From Pedobacter yulinensis (GTDB lineage: Bacteria; Bacteroidota; Bacteroidia; Sphingobacteriales; Sphingobacteriaceae): a DNA stretch of 64,000 nucleotides. Every line of letters starts with the position of its first letter. Within the stretch, counting starts at the first letter, position 1. The notes under the pieces were generated by a model, which had not been told where the DNA came from, did not search any database, and was given only the letters and a program-made list of their open reading frames with translations. The translations under genes and the position numbers were made by a program. The DNA is taken from contig NZ_KZ686269.1 of the NCBI RefSeq assembly GCF_003029735.1, positions 1 through 64,000 on the forward strand, given 5' to 3'. Positions 25,844 to 34,810 of this stretch are shown here, in pieces.

Positions 25844-27979
25844 TTAATCCTGTACCAATGAGAAATCAATCTGGCGTTTGCCCAGGTCAACTTTCTTTAC
25901 CTTAATGGTCACCTCGTCTCCGAGCTGGTATTTCTTCTTTTTCCTTTGCCCGACAATGCAGTAATTTTTTTCGTCGAGTACATAAAAATCGTCGCTGATT
26001 TCGCGCAGCCGCACCATGCCCTCGCATTTGTTCTCTTCGATCTCTACATACATGCCCCATTCCGTAACGCCGGAAATGATCCCTTTGAACTCCTGCCCGA
26101 TGTTGTTTTCCAGGTATTCGGCCTGTTTGTATTTGACCGAAGCACGTTCGGCATCGGCCGCACGTTTTTCCGTTGCCGAGGCATGTGTACATGCTACTTC
26201 GTAAGTTTCGGCATCGACAGATTTTCCGCCATCAAGGTAATGCTGCAGCAGCCGGTGTGCCATGACATCCGGGTACCGCCTGATGGGGGAGGTGAAGTGG
26301 GTATAAAAATCGAATGCCAGGCCGTAGTGGCTGGTCTTTTTAGTGGTATAGATGGCTTTGGCCATCGAGCGGATGGCCAGGGAAGTCAATACATTTTGCT
26401 CCTTTTTGCCTTCCACGTCTTCCATCAGGTGGTTGAGCGAGCGGGCAATGTCTTTGTCAGACTTGGTACTGATCTTATAGCCAAACCTTGCTGCGAACTG
26501 TGCAAAGGCAGTAAGGTTCTCCATGTTTGGTGAATCGTGAACGCGGTATACAAAGGTCAGTTTGTTCTTTCCTTTTTGTTTCTTGCCTATAAATTCGGCT
26601 ACCCGCCTGTTGGCAAGCAACATGTAGTCTTCGATGAGCTTATGCGCATCTTTACGTTCCTTCACATAGACGCCGATGGGCTTGCCGTCATCGTCCAGCT
26701 TGAATTTGACCTCTGTCGTTTCAAAACTGATCGCGCCGCTGCGGAATTTACGGTCCCTGAGTTTGTAGGCCAGGCGGTTTAGCGTGGCCAGTTCCTCAGC
26801 ACAGGGCCCTTGTTTACTCTCGATCACCTCCTGGGCATCTTCATAACTGAAACGGTGCGCCGAATGGATTAACGTACGGCCAAACCATTCCTGGACTACG
26901 TTTGCATCATCATCCAGTTCAAAAACGGCTGCAAAACAAAGTTTGTCTTCATTTGGCCTGAGCGAACACACGCCGTTGCTCAGCCTTTCGGGCAGCATCG
27001 GGATCACGCGGTCTACCAGGTAAACAGATGTGCCCCGGCTGTAAGCTTCTTTATCAAGCTCGCTTCCCGGTAACACATAATGTGATACATCGGCAATGTG
27101 TACACCGATCTCATAATTGCCATTTTCTAACTTGCGGTAAGAAATGGCATCGTCAAAGTCTTTTGCATCGGCAGGGTCGATGGTGAAGGTCAGGACATTT
27201 CTGAAATCACGCCGTTTTTTTACCTCCTCTTCGGGAATAACATCTTCAATGGCCTGGGCTTCTTTTTCTACCTGGTCGGGAAATGAAAGCGGAAAACCGT
27301 ACTGCGCCAGGATGGCGTTCATTTCTGTGTCATTTTCGCCCGGGTCGCCAAGGATGTGTTTGACCGTGCCGACCGGGTTTTTAGCCCCTTCGGGCCAGTC
27401 TGTCAGACCGATCAGCACCCTTTGCCCGTTTTTAGCACCGTTAAGTTCTTCTAAGGGCACAAAAATATCCTGCATCATCTTTTTGTCGTCTGCAATGACG
27501 AAAGCAAAACGCTGGGATATTTTGATGACGCCTGTAAAATCCATTTTGGCACGTTTCACGATCTCGATCACCTCACCTTCATTGCGGCGGCCGCTGGTTT
27601 TTTTGGCAAAGACATATACCTTAACCTGGTCGCCATGCAAGGCGTTTTTGAGCTTTTTCGGCGCAACGAACACGTCTTTCTCAAATTCGTCGTCAGGTAC
27701 AATAAAAGCAGAGCCGTCTGCCGTCATATCGACAGTTCCGGTTATAAAGTTCTTGAGTTCTTTAAGCCTGAACTTGCCTTTTTCAGGCTCGGCAAATGTG
27801 CCTTTTTCTGTTTCCTCGCGCAGGATCTCAAAAATGGTATCGCGCGATTCCTGGTCGTTCAGGTTCAGCTTCGCAGAAACCTGCTTGTAGTTCAGGGGCT
27901 GGTTGTTATTTTTTTCAAACACATCACTGATCAGCTTTGACAGGATCAATTTAAGATGTGACATTTTTTTCTTGGCCAT
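25844..27979 (-). CDS. rnr: Ribonuclease R
   Basis: This 711-residue 3'-5' hydrolytic exoribonuclease degrades structured RNA. Order: an N-terminal helix-turn-helix-like region (SDVFEKNNNQPLNYKQVSAKL), cold-shock/OB folds (about 70-230) and the RNB catalytic domain (about 250-590). The metal-binding cluster is DPADAKDFDDAISY. HFTSPIRRYPDVMAHRLL is near the RNB end, and a C-terminal S1 domain includes GIISGVTEWGMYVEIEENKCEG. I chose the start at 27979 (MAKKKMSHLKL); an upstream ATG at 28045 adds 22 residues not typical of the family. With PNPase at 8 kb, both major 3'-exonucleases lie in this window. Confidence 0.95.
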   Translation of the reverse strand: MAKKKMSHLKLILSKLISDVFEKNNNQPLNYKQVSAKLNLNDQESRDTIFEILREETEKGTFAEPEKGKFRLKELKNFITGTVDMTADGSAFIVPDDEFEKDVFVAPKKLKNALHGDQVKVYVFAKKTSGRRNEGEVIEIVKRAKMDFTGVIKISQRFAFVIADDKKMMQDIFVPLEELNGAKNGQRVLIGLTDWPEGAKNPVGTVKHILGDPGENDTEMNAILAQYGFPLSFPDQVEKEAQAIEDVIPEEEVKKRRDFRNVLTFTIDPADAKDFDDAISYRKLENGNYEIGVHIADVSHYVLPGSELDKEAYSRGTSVYLVDRVIPMLPERLSNGVCSLRPNEDKLCFAAVFELDDDANVVQEWFGRTLIHSAHRFSYEDAQEVIESKQGPCAEELATLNRLAYKLRDRKFRSGAISFETTEVKFKLDDDGKPIGVYVKERKDAHKLIEDYMLLANRRVAEFIGKKQKGKNKLTFVYRVHDSPNMENLTAFAQFAARFGYKISTKSDKDIARSLNHLMEDVEGKKEQNVLTSLAIRSMAKAIYTTKKTSHYGLAFDFYTHFTSPIRRYPDVMAHRLLQHYLDGGKSVDAETYEVACTHASATEKRAADAERASVKYKQAEYLENNIGQEFKGIISGVTEWGMYVEIEENKCEGMVRLREISDDFYVLDEKNYCIVGQRKKKKYQLGDEVTIKVKKVDLGKRQIDFSLVQD

Positions 27980-28111
27980 AGATACTTGCTGAATGTTTCG
28001 AAGATACACTTTTGGTGCTAAAATCAGGCCGGTTTCTGCTTCCAATGTGTTATATTGCCTATTTCCCCTGCCGGGGGATGGTGTTTAATTGCTGATCCTT
28101 TACTATTTTTA

Positions 28112-29356
28112 ATGGAACTTTACTACTCCTTTTCCGTACTGATCGTCCTTGCTTCTTTCTTTGCCTACCTGAATATCAGGTACCTGAAACTCCCCTCTAC
28201 CATTGGCGTCATGCTTATTGCCATGGCCGTTTCCGTCATGCTGGTCATTACCGGCAACATATTTCCCAAAACGCTGGGCCACCTTTCTGGCTTGCTGAAC
28301 GATGTGGATTTTACCGAAGTGCTGATGGGCGCCATGCTGAATTTTCTGCTTTTTGCGGGCGCCATTCATATACACCTGGCCGACCTTCGCGAACAGCGTT
28401 TGCCGGTTGTCGTGTTCTCGACCGTCAGCGTGGTTATCTCGACGCTTGCTGTAGGTGCAATTTTTTACCGGGTGTTTCCTGTCCTGGGTTTGCAGGTCCC
28501 TTTTATCTATTGCCTGCTCTTTGGCGCGCTGATCTCACCGACAGATCCGATTGCGGTGCTAGGTATCCTGAAGCAGGCTAAAGTGCCGAAAGCGCTTGAA
28601 ACGAAGGTAGCCGGCGAGTCCCTTTTTAACGATGGGGTTGCCGTAGTGGTCTTTGCGGTGATCCTGCAACTGGCCCAGGGCAGCGAGATTGAGCTGTCGG
28701 TTGCAAACGTGTCCTGGTTGCTTGTCAAGGAGGCACTTGGCGGCTTTTTGCTCGGCTCCCTGCTCGGTATAGGTGCCTCGAATGCCATGCGCAAGATCGA
28801 TGACTACAAGGTTTCCGTACTCATTACCCTTTCAGTCGTCATGGGCGGTTACCTGATTGCCCAGGCTATCCACATCAGCGGGCCGCTGACCATGGTTGCC
28901 GCGGGGCTTGTCATTGGCAATTATGGCAAGAACACAGCCATGTCTGAGGTAACGAAAGATTACCTGAACAAATTCTGGGAACTGATTGATGAGATTCTGA
29001 ATGCCATCCTGTTCCTTTTTATTGGTTTTGAATTGCTCATTATCCCCAACATCTGGTCATACTGGCTTGTGGGGCTGGCCGGTATCGCCGTGGTCTTGTT
29101 TTCCAGGTTTTTGTCGATCTGGATCCCTGCAAAGCTGGTTCCCTTTAAGTCTAAATTCGATTCAGGAACGATAAAAATCCTGGTTTGGGGTGGCCTGAGG
29201 GGCGGGGTATCCATTGCGCTTGCCCTGTCAATGGACGAAGGACCCTATAAAGGGCTGCTCATTTCTATCACCTATTTTGTCGTGGTATTCTCGATCGTGG
29301 TACAGGGTCTGACCATTGGCAGGTTGGCCAGCAGGGTACTGCCAAAAGCTGACTAA
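28112..29356 (+). CDS. CPA1-type Na+/H+ antiporter
   Basis: This 414-residue protein with about 12 transmembrane helices is of the NhaP/NHE class, exchanging Na+ or K+ for protons across the inner membrane. The ion-site helices show ALISPTDPIAVLGIL and ESLFNDGVAVVVFAVIL (the conserved Asp of the ND motif), and WGGLRGGVSIALALS lies near the end. I chose the start MELYYSFSVL at 28112 because the upstream in-frame extension contains a Cys/Trp-rich stretch unlike the family. There is no long cytoplasmic C-terminal tail. Confidence 0.92.
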   Translation: MELYYSFSVLIVLASFFAYLNIRYLKLPSTIGVMLIAMAVSVMLVITGNIFPKTLGHLSGLLNDVDFTEVLMGAMLNFLLFAGAIHIHLADLREQRLPVVVFSTVSVVISTLAVGAIFYRVFPVLGLQVPFIYCLLFGALISPTDPIAVLGILKQAKVPKALETKVAGESLFNDGVAVVVFAVILQLAQGSEIELSVANVSWLLVKEALGGFLLGSLLGIGASNAMRKIDDYKVSVLITLSVVMGGYLIAQAIHISGPLTMVAAGLVIGNYGKNTAMSEVTKDYLNKFWELIDEILNAILFLFIGFELLIIPNIWSYWLVGLAGIAVVLFSRFLSIWIPAKLVPFKSKFDSGTIKILVWGGLRGGVSIALALSMDEGPYKGLLISITYFVVVFSIVVQGLTIGRLASRVLPKAD

Positions 29357-29431
29357 CGTGAGCCAGACTGTTGAAAACAAAAATCTACGATTTGCTAATT
29401 ATTTTAGTATAATTGCAGTGAACCTCTGCCC

Positions 29432-30286
29432 ATGATTAAAGTAAACGACATGCTCTATGGAAGCGTTATGCTTCCTGCCGTATTTAAAAAACTTCTGGAA
29501 ACACCGGCCATGAAGCGGCTTGCTGGTATTCACCAGAGCGGCGCCATATTCCTGGTCAATCCCGACATTCAGCATACGCGGCTGGAGCATTCTATCGGGG
29601 TTTGCCTGCTCGTCAGAATGCTGGGCGGTACCGAAGAAGAACAGATCGCCGGCCTGCTGCACGATGTGTCTCATACTGCATTCTCCCATGTAGCCGACTA
29701 CGTTTTTGCCAATGAAGCAGAAGATTACCATGAGCAGATCTTCAAAGAAGTGGTTCAGCGTTCTGAAATCCCTGCCATTTTAGACAAGTATGGTTATTGT
29801 GTAGACAGGCTGTTTCAGGCTGAGTTTTCGATTCTCGAGCAGCCGTTGCCCTATCTTTGCGCCGACCGGTTGGATTATACACTGCGCGATGCGCTGCATA
29901 CCGGGATGATCGGACGCGGCGAGGCCGGCGCATTTTTGAAAAGCTGTACAACGCATGAGGGCTGTATTGTTGTGACCAACGAAGAAAAGGCAGGCTGGAT
30001 CGATTCGGTTTTTGCGCGTTTGAATGCAGAATTCTTTATGAATCCACTTTACCTGTATGCGAACAAACGCATGGCTGTCCTGATCGGCCAGCTGTTGGAA
30101 CGCGGGCAGCTGTCTGAAAGCGACCTGCTCAAAGATGATACGGCACTGCTCAACAAGATCAGGAGCACGGCAGAGGGTAGGGAAGCCATACAGGCAATCA
30201 GGCGGCAGGAGGGATATCAGGCTTTCCTTAAAAAGGAACAGCCCCTTCAGATTAAAAAACGTTTTTTGCGGGCACTGTTTATTTAA
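29432..30286 (+). CDS. HD-domain phosphohydrolase
   Basis: This 284-residue soluble protein has the HD metal-site pattern TRLEHSIGVCLLVRMLGG...IAGLLHDVSHTAFSHVADY, with the His...HD...D ligand set near residues 52-95. The same fold includes dGTPase and SAMHD1-type dNTP triphosphohydrolases, and the opening (KVNDMLYGSVMLP...LAGIHQSGAIFLVNPDIQHTRLEHS) is like that subgroup. Likely substrate is a nucleotide, but this is inferred. It is preceded by a TATAATTG-like box at about 29408 and stands alone between the antiporter and the TIM-barrel gene. Confidence 0.85.
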   Translation: MIKVNDMLYGSVMLPAVFKKLLETPAMKRLAGIHQSGAIFLVNPDIQHTRLEHSIGVCLLVRMLGGTEEEQIAGLLHDVSHTAFSHVADYVFANEAEDYHEQIFKEVVQRSEIPAILDKYGYCVDRLFQAEFSILEQPLPYLCADRLDYTLRDALHTGMIGRGEAGAFLKSCTTHEGCIVVTNEEKAGWIDSVFARLNAEFFMNPLYLYANKRMAVLIGQLLERGQLSESDLLKDDTALLNKIRSTAEGREAIQAIRRQEGYQAFLKKEQPLQIKKRFLRALFI

Positions 30287-30375
30287 TCGGCACGTTTTTT
30301 TTCTTGAAGCCTTGCATCATTGAGGTAATTGTGAGGAAATGGTTACTTTAGCAAGAACTAACCCAAACCAAAAGT

Positions 30376-31305
30376 ATGAACCCATCTTCCGAATCCCGAA
30401 GAGATTTTCTTCGCAAGGCAGCCCTCGCTGGAGGAGGGCTTGCGCTTGGCGCAGCCCTGCCGTTTGATCTTTTTGCAGGCAGCGAAAAGAAAGAATTTTT
30501 CCAGATCTCACTGGCACAGTGGTCGCTCAATCCGGTACTTTTTTCAGGCAAGCTGAAAAACATGGACTTTCCCGAGAAAGCCAAAAAAGACTTCGGTATC
30601 GACATTGTCGAGTATGTCAGCCCGTTTTTTCAAAAGCAGGAAAGCAACCCGGCTTATGTAAAAGAACTGAAGCAACGTACAGATGACCTGGGCATAAGCA
30701 ATCACCTGATCATGGTAGATGGTGAGGGAGACCTGGGCAACACCGATGCGGCGGCGCGCAAAAAAGCGGTTGAAAACCATTATAAATGGATTGATGTGGC
30801 GAAGGCGCTGGGCTGCCGGACCATCCGGGTAAATGCTGCCGGACGCGGAACACCCGATGAGGTGAAAAGTGCTGCAATAGAGGGCCTTTCCATGCTGTCA
30901 GATTACGGCCGTCAAAATAAGATCAATGTGATCGTTGAAAATCATGGCGGCATTTCATCGAACGGGCAGTGGCTTGCTTCGGTTATGAAAGGGGTAAACA
31001 GCCCTTATTGCGGGACGCTTCCTGATTTCGGTAACTTTCGCATCAGCAGCACAGAAGAGTACGACCGTTACCAGGGTGTAAAAGAACTTATGCCTTATGC
31101 CAAGGGTGTCAGCGCCAAGAGCTTTGATTTTGATGCTTCCGGAAATGAAACGACGATCGATTACATCAAAATGTTCGAGATCATCAAGGCTGCCCGCTGG
31201 TCCGGGATTGTGGGAATTGAGTATGAGGGCTCAAAGCTTCCGCCCGATGAAGGTATCCGTAAAACCAAAGTCTTACTGGAGAAAGTCCGCGGGCATTTCA
31301 AATAA
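30376..31305 (+). CDS. TIM-barrel sugar isomerase/epimerase-like protein with Tat signal
   Basis: This 309-residue protein starts with a twin-arginine signal (SRRDFLRKAALAGGGLALGAAL, residues 7-28), so it should be exported folded. The rest resembles the xylose-isomerase-like AP endonuclease-2 superfamily: IDIVEYVSPFF, CRTIRVNAAG, INVIVENHGG, YCGTLPDFGNF and GIVGIEYEGS mark successive strands carrying metal-ligand Glu, His and Asp. Bacteroidota encode many such secreted paralogues near sugar-processing genes. The substrate is not predictable. It converges on the TPM gene at a shared terminator. Confidence 0.87.
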   Translation: MNPSSESRRDFLRKAALAGGGLALGAALPFDLFAGSEKKEFFQISLAQWSLNPVLFSGKLKNMDFPEKAKKDFGIDIVEYVSPFFQKQESNPAYVKELKQRTDDLGISNHLIMVDGEGDLGNTDAAARKKAVENHYKWIDVAKALGCRTIRVNAAGRGTPDEVKSAAIEGLSMLSDYGRQNKINVIVENHGGISSNGQWLASVMKGVNSPYCGTLPDFGNFRISSTEEYDRYQGVKELMPYAKGVSAKSFDFDASGNETTIDYIKMFEIIKAARWSGIVGIEYEGSKLPPDEGIRKTKVLLEKVRGHFK

Positions 31306-31311
31306 AATCTG

Positions 31312-31343
31312 GCCGGCAGTTCACAACTGACCGGCTCTTTTTT
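31312..31343. terminator. Terminator between the TIM-barrel and TPM genes
   Basis: Stem GCCGGCAGTT/AACTGACCGGC with a single bulged A and loop CAC, followed by TCTTTTTT on the plus strand. It serves the TIM-barrel gene and lies at the end of the convergent TPM gene. Confidence 0.8.
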
Positions 31344-32907
31344 ACCAGCTGCTTCCCGCACCCCCGCCCCCCGAAGAGCCGCCGCTGCTTGAAGACGATG
31401 AACTTGATGAACCCGATGAAGATGATGAGGAAGATGAGAAGGATGAAGACGAATTGCCTGAAGACTCGGGGATGCGCGCAATTGTAAACTTTTCCTCCTG
31501 CGTGGCCTGGCAGTGGCTGCAGGCGTACGTGGCCAGGCCCCAGCCTTCGGCCTTTTTGGTGGCTCGTTTAACCGTTTTCCTGGACTTAAACTGCAGGGCT
31601 TTTGTGCTGCAGGAAGGGCAGGTTTTAAGGGCGCTTTCCAGGTTCTCATAAGACAGGATGAGTTGCTGCTGGCAAGGCACGCACTGCCAAACATCGTAAT
31701 CAACCGACCGGAGCGACTCTTCTTTTTGCTGTGCTGCCGTTAAGAATTGGTCATCTGCCGTCTCTTCAAGCCGTTGCATGGCCTTGCCGCAGGTACCGCA
31801 AGTGTACGCGTCGTACCGGTAGTGATGAAGCTTGCGGCGAAAGAAAACCCAGAAGATAAAAAGAAGTGGGAACGGAAACACGTAGGCCGTCCACTCGAGC
31901 CCGTGCAGTTTGCGGTCCAAATACAGGTAGCGGGCATGCCGTTCGGGCCATCGCCTCAGACCGGCCAGGACCACCAGGCAATAGACATGGATATAGATAA
32001 CCAGCACAAGGTAATAAGAGAGAACAGTTTGCCAGATACTCCAGCTGACAAAACCGAAGCTGACCAGCACAGGTAACAGCAAAAGTGGAACAAAAATAAG
32101 CGCCTTAACCAATCCGGCGATCTTCGGGTTATTTCTGCCGATGTGATATAACGTTGTCGCAGCCAGCACAAGGTAGCAGATGCTGCAAACGACAAGTGTA
32201 CCGAATCCTGTTTCCTGTTCAAGAAATGACGTACGGGAACTTTCTTCGGTAATTTGCACCGGATCGGCCTGGATCGCCTCTGTTGCGGGTTGTTCAGGCA
32301 TCATATAACCGGCTGGTGGGACAGGGGCCAATGCATTGGTATCAGCTGCAGACGAGTCGGCAGCAGCAGCCTGCCGGTTGTCTTTTTCAACCTGGCCGAT
32401 GACTGCTTCAACGCCCCGGCTTACCGCTTCGTCATAGTTCGATTGTTTAAGAAAAGGCAGCATAACACGCTGCTGAATGCGTTTGCAGATAACGTCAGGC
32501 AGTACGCCTTCAATACCATATCCCGTTTCAAATTCCACGCGGCGCTGGTCGAGTACCAGTAAGATGAGCAGGCCGTTGTCTTTCTCTGCATCACCTATTT
32601 TCCATTTCCTGAAAAGCTCATGGGCTGTTTCTTTTGGAACCAGCTCACCGATCGATTTCACCACGGCCACATCAATGTGGATAACGCCAGCCTGGTCGAG
32701 CAGGCTGAGCCTGCTGTTCAGGTCAGAGACGGTTGCTTCGGAAAGCACCTGGTCCGGATTGCTGACATAACTTTCGCCGAGCGTTTTCGGATCAGGAATG
32801 TTGTCCAGAACGGAACTGGGTTTTTTCTCCGAACAGGAAAACAGGAACAGGCAGGCGCAGAACAGGTACAGGACAGGATATCGCCGCAGGGCTTCGGTTA
32901 TTTTCAT
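31342..32907 (-). CDS. TPM-domain lipoprotein with zinc ribbons and Ser/Gly tail
   Basis: This 521-residue protein has a lipobox ending at Cys25 (LFLFSC). A TPM (DUF477) domain follows at about 40-175, with VDVAVV, GDAEKDNGLLILLVLDQRRVEFETGYGIEGVL and ICKRIQQRVMLPFL. Then come about four hydrophobic helices (235-365). Next are several CxxC pairs (TCGTCGKAM, WQCVPCQQQ, KTCPSCSTK, YACSHCQAT) that look like zinc ribbons. The tail is almost pure Ser and Gly and ends in GGGGAGSSW, a closing seen in YgcG-type TPM proteins. TPM proteins have been linked to envelope and photosystem quality control. The assembly here is unusual, and function is unknown. Confidence 0.85.
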   Translation of the reverse strand: MKITEALRRYPVLYLFCACLFLFSCSEKKPSSVLDNIPDPKTLGESYVSNPDQVLSEATVSDLNSRLSLLDQAGVIHIDVAVVKSIGELVPKETAHELFRKWKIGDAEKDNGLLILLVLDQRRVEFETGYGIEGVLPDVICKRIQQRVMLPFLKQSNYDEAVSRGVEAVIGQVEKDNRQAAAADSSAADTNALAPVPPAGYMMPEQPATEAIQADPVQITEESSRTSFLEQETGFGTLVVCSICYLVLAATTLYHIGRNNPKIAGLVKALIFVPLLLLPVLVSFGFVSWSIWQTVLSYYLVLVIYIHVYCLVVLAGLRRWPERHARYLYLDRKLHGLEWTAYVFPFPLLFIFWVFFRRKLHHYRYDAYTCGTCGKAMQRLEETADDQFLTAAQQKEESLRSVDYDVWQCVPCQQQLILSYENLESALKTCPSCSTKALQFKSRKTVKRATKKAEGWGLATYACSHCQATQEEKFTIARIPESSGNSSSSFSSSSSSSSGSSSSSSSSSGGSSGGGGAGSSW

Positions 32908-32912
32908 AGGTG

Positions 32913-33914
32913 TCAGGGCTGAAACGCCGGCCAGGCTTGTTTATTACGTGTAAATGCATCCATCATGGCCAGAACTTCGACGCCGTCTGCAGGAGAACAG
33001 GGATTGTCCCGCTCGCCACGGAAATAGTCCACTACAGCAGCAATCATGGGCTGTTGAACATGTGGAAGCGGGTCAAACGAGAAGCTGAGGCGCTCCTGTT
33101 CGCGGTCAAGAACAATGGCTTCGCCGCTAAACACCGAAAAGGCAAGCACGCCATCCGTCCCGGTAATGAGGCAGCGGTCAGTATCTGCAGGGGCGTTAAA
33201 CATCCAGCTGCCTGAAAAAAGCAGGCCGTTTTCAAAACAGGCCTGGCCTGATACGGCATCGTCTGCGTTGTATTGGTGCAGCTGGTTGCGGGCAAAACCC
33301 TGGCTTTGTACCGCCTTGCCAAAGAAATGCAGCATGAGATCAAGCTGGTGTGGAGCCAAATCATGAAACAGGCCGCCCCCGGATAAAGCCGGGTTTAACC
33401 GCCATTGCATTTTTGGTTCGCGAATGGTTTCCGCAGACAGGGGCCGCTGGTGAAATTTCAGTTCAGCAAGCAGGGGCCGGCCGATGGCGCCTGCATCAAG
33501 CAGCTCTTTAATTTTGCTGAAGTAAGGCTGTTCGCGGCGGTAATGGGCTATGGTCAGTTTAACGCCAGCCTGTTCTGCCGCCATTTGCATGCGGTGGCAG
33601 CTTGCTGCATCCAGGGCCATCGGTTTTTCCACGTACACCGGCTTGCCTGCCGCCAGGGCCGCGAGGGTATACAACTCGTGGGTATCCGGTGGCGTAGCAA
33701 TGTAAATTGCGTTTACGCCGGCGTCATTAATCAGGGCATGCGCATCATCGTACCAGCGGTTTATGCCATGTCTTTTGGCATAATCTGCCGCTTTTTCGGC
33801 GTTGCGCCGCATTACAGCAACCAGGTTCGAGCCGGAAACCTTGCTGAATGCCGGGCCGCTTTTTACTTCCGTCACATCGCCGGCACCGATCATTCCCCAG
33901 TTTATTTGTGTCAT
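32913..33914 (-). CDS. Gfo/Idh/MocA family NAD(P)-dependent oxidoreductase
   Basis: This 333-residue protein has an N-terminal Rossmann fold (INWGMIGAGDVTEVKSGPAF, residues 3-22; the GxGxxT-type loop is GAGDVT). The family motif YVEKPMALDA near 93-102 carries the Lys of EKP. The C-terminal alpha/beta domain has GGGLFHDLAPHQLDLMLHFFG, with the catalytic-type His and Asp. Such enzymes oxidise or reduce sugars and inositols. I chose the start at 33914 (MTQINWGM); an upstream ATG adds nine residues. It precedes the TPM gene by five bases on the same strand. Substrate unknown. Confidence 0.92.
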   Translation of the reverse strand: MTQINWGMIGAGDVTEVKSGPAFSKVSGSNLVAVMRRNAEKAADYAKRHGINRWYDDAHALINDAGVNAIYIATPPDTHELYTLAALAAGKPVYVEKPMALDAASCHRMQMAAEQAGVKLTIAHYRREQPYFSKIKELLDAGAIGRPLLAELKFHQRPLSAETIREPKMQWRLNPALSGGGLFHDLAPHQLDLMLHFFGKAVQSQGFARNQLHQYNADDAVSGQACFENGLLFSGSWMFNAPADTDRCLITGTDGVLAFSVFSGEAIVLDREQERLSFSFDPLPHVQQPMIAAVVDYFRGERDNPCSPADGVEVLAMMDAFTRNKQAWPAFQP

Positions 33915-34143
33915 TTGCTTTGTATCTGTACGAAGAAACAAATTTCGCTGCGTTTATCCATGAACCTCATCGCATTTCAGCTGCAGGCAGGCTTGCTTGA
34001 ATGCAGGAAACTCGCAGGGCCAATCTGCATGCAAGCTGTGAACGCGAATAAAAGCCACGTATTCTACGCGGAGAAATGAAAAATTATCTAACTAATTTTC
34101 AGTGCGTTCTTATTTTTTTCGTTATTTCTGCCAGAAGTGAGTT

Positions 34144-34173
34144 TTGTGAAAATTAAGGGAATATTTATTTTTG
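34144..34173 (+). promoter_or_regulatory. Promoter of tRNA-Gln
   Basis: TTG (34144-34146), a 19-base spacer and TATTTTTG (34166-34173), 40 bases before the tRNA. Same form as the tRNA-Ser promoter. Confidence 0.7.
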
Positions 34174-34213
34174 CAACCTGAAACGCCGCCGGAAGGAGGC
34201 GATAAACACAGAC

Positions 34214-34284
34214 TTTCCTATGGTGCAAGGGTAACACGTCAGATTCTGGCTCTGAAGATCGTGGTTCGAATCCATGTAGGAAAA
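34214..34284 (+). tRNA. tRNA-Gln (anticodon CUG)
   Basis: Acceptor arm TTTCCTA pairs with TAGGAAA, and A73 follows; CCA is not encoded. D-arm GTG...CAC; anticodon stem TCAGA/TCTGA with loop TTCTGGC, giving CUG; four-base variable loop; T-arm CGTGG-TTCGAAT-CCATG. All arms pair, allowing one G-U. Length is 71 nt. Confidence 0.93.
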
Positions 34285-34297
34285 CAAGACATGAAAG

Positions 34298-34329
34298 ATC
34301 CTGTGACCGGCTGGTTACAGGATTTTTTG
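34298..34329 (+). terminator. Terminator of tRNA-Gln
   Basis: Eleven-bp stem ATCCTGTGACC/GGTTACAGGAT (one G-U) with loop GGCT, followed by a T-run. It lies 13 bases after the tRNA. Confidence 0.9.
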
Positions 34330-34574
34330 TTTATGAATCCCGAAACATTAAATGATACCACAGCTTTGGTCTATTCGAAGACAAACCAAGTATGTTTAAA
34401 AGCCTGTTTGTTAGGTTTGAAGAAGGTTAAACTTTAAAATATCTGAAATTTCACGGTCAGAATATGTTGCCAATTCCTCGAGAGGACGATTGATACCTCA
34501 CCGGGCTGTTCCAGACTTAAATACGCTACGCGTGGTTCGGTTATGTTCACCGCAATTGTTATCTGGCGCCATGA

Positions 34575-34712
34575 ATTGTGGTGCGCTCGGGTCTTGACAA
34601 TACCATTGAGGACAATTCGATATTTGAAATTATAGATGTGAAGCAAATTGCTCCCAACCGCTATATCGTTGAATCGAAATTTGAAGCCAACCTGTTTAAC
34701 GACAAGGAGTAA
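34575..34712 (+). pseudogene. Possible remnant of a coding sequence
   Basis: A plus-strand frame of 45 codons, open from after the stop TGA at 34572 to TAA at 34710-34712, reads like the C-terminal end of a beta-rich protein (DNSIFEIIDVKQIAPNRYIV, then ESKFEANLFNDKE). It has no start codon or ribosome site of its own, and stops interrupt the region upstream in the same frame. The surrounding stretch 34330-34810 holds no other recognisable feature. A decayed small lipoprotein gene is one explanation; chance is another. Confidence 0.35.
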
Positions 34713-34810
34713 AAGCCCCGGCAACTGAAGGCTATATGAAAATTATCACTTCATGTACGCCCTGGGCTATCTGATAAACTAATTATTTTCCTGGGCAGAA
34801 CATCTTCAGA

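Noticed and set aside
34214..34330. tRNA-Gln as an attachment site for an integrated island
   Set aside because: No repeat of the tRNA 3' end and no integrase gene are visible within the window.
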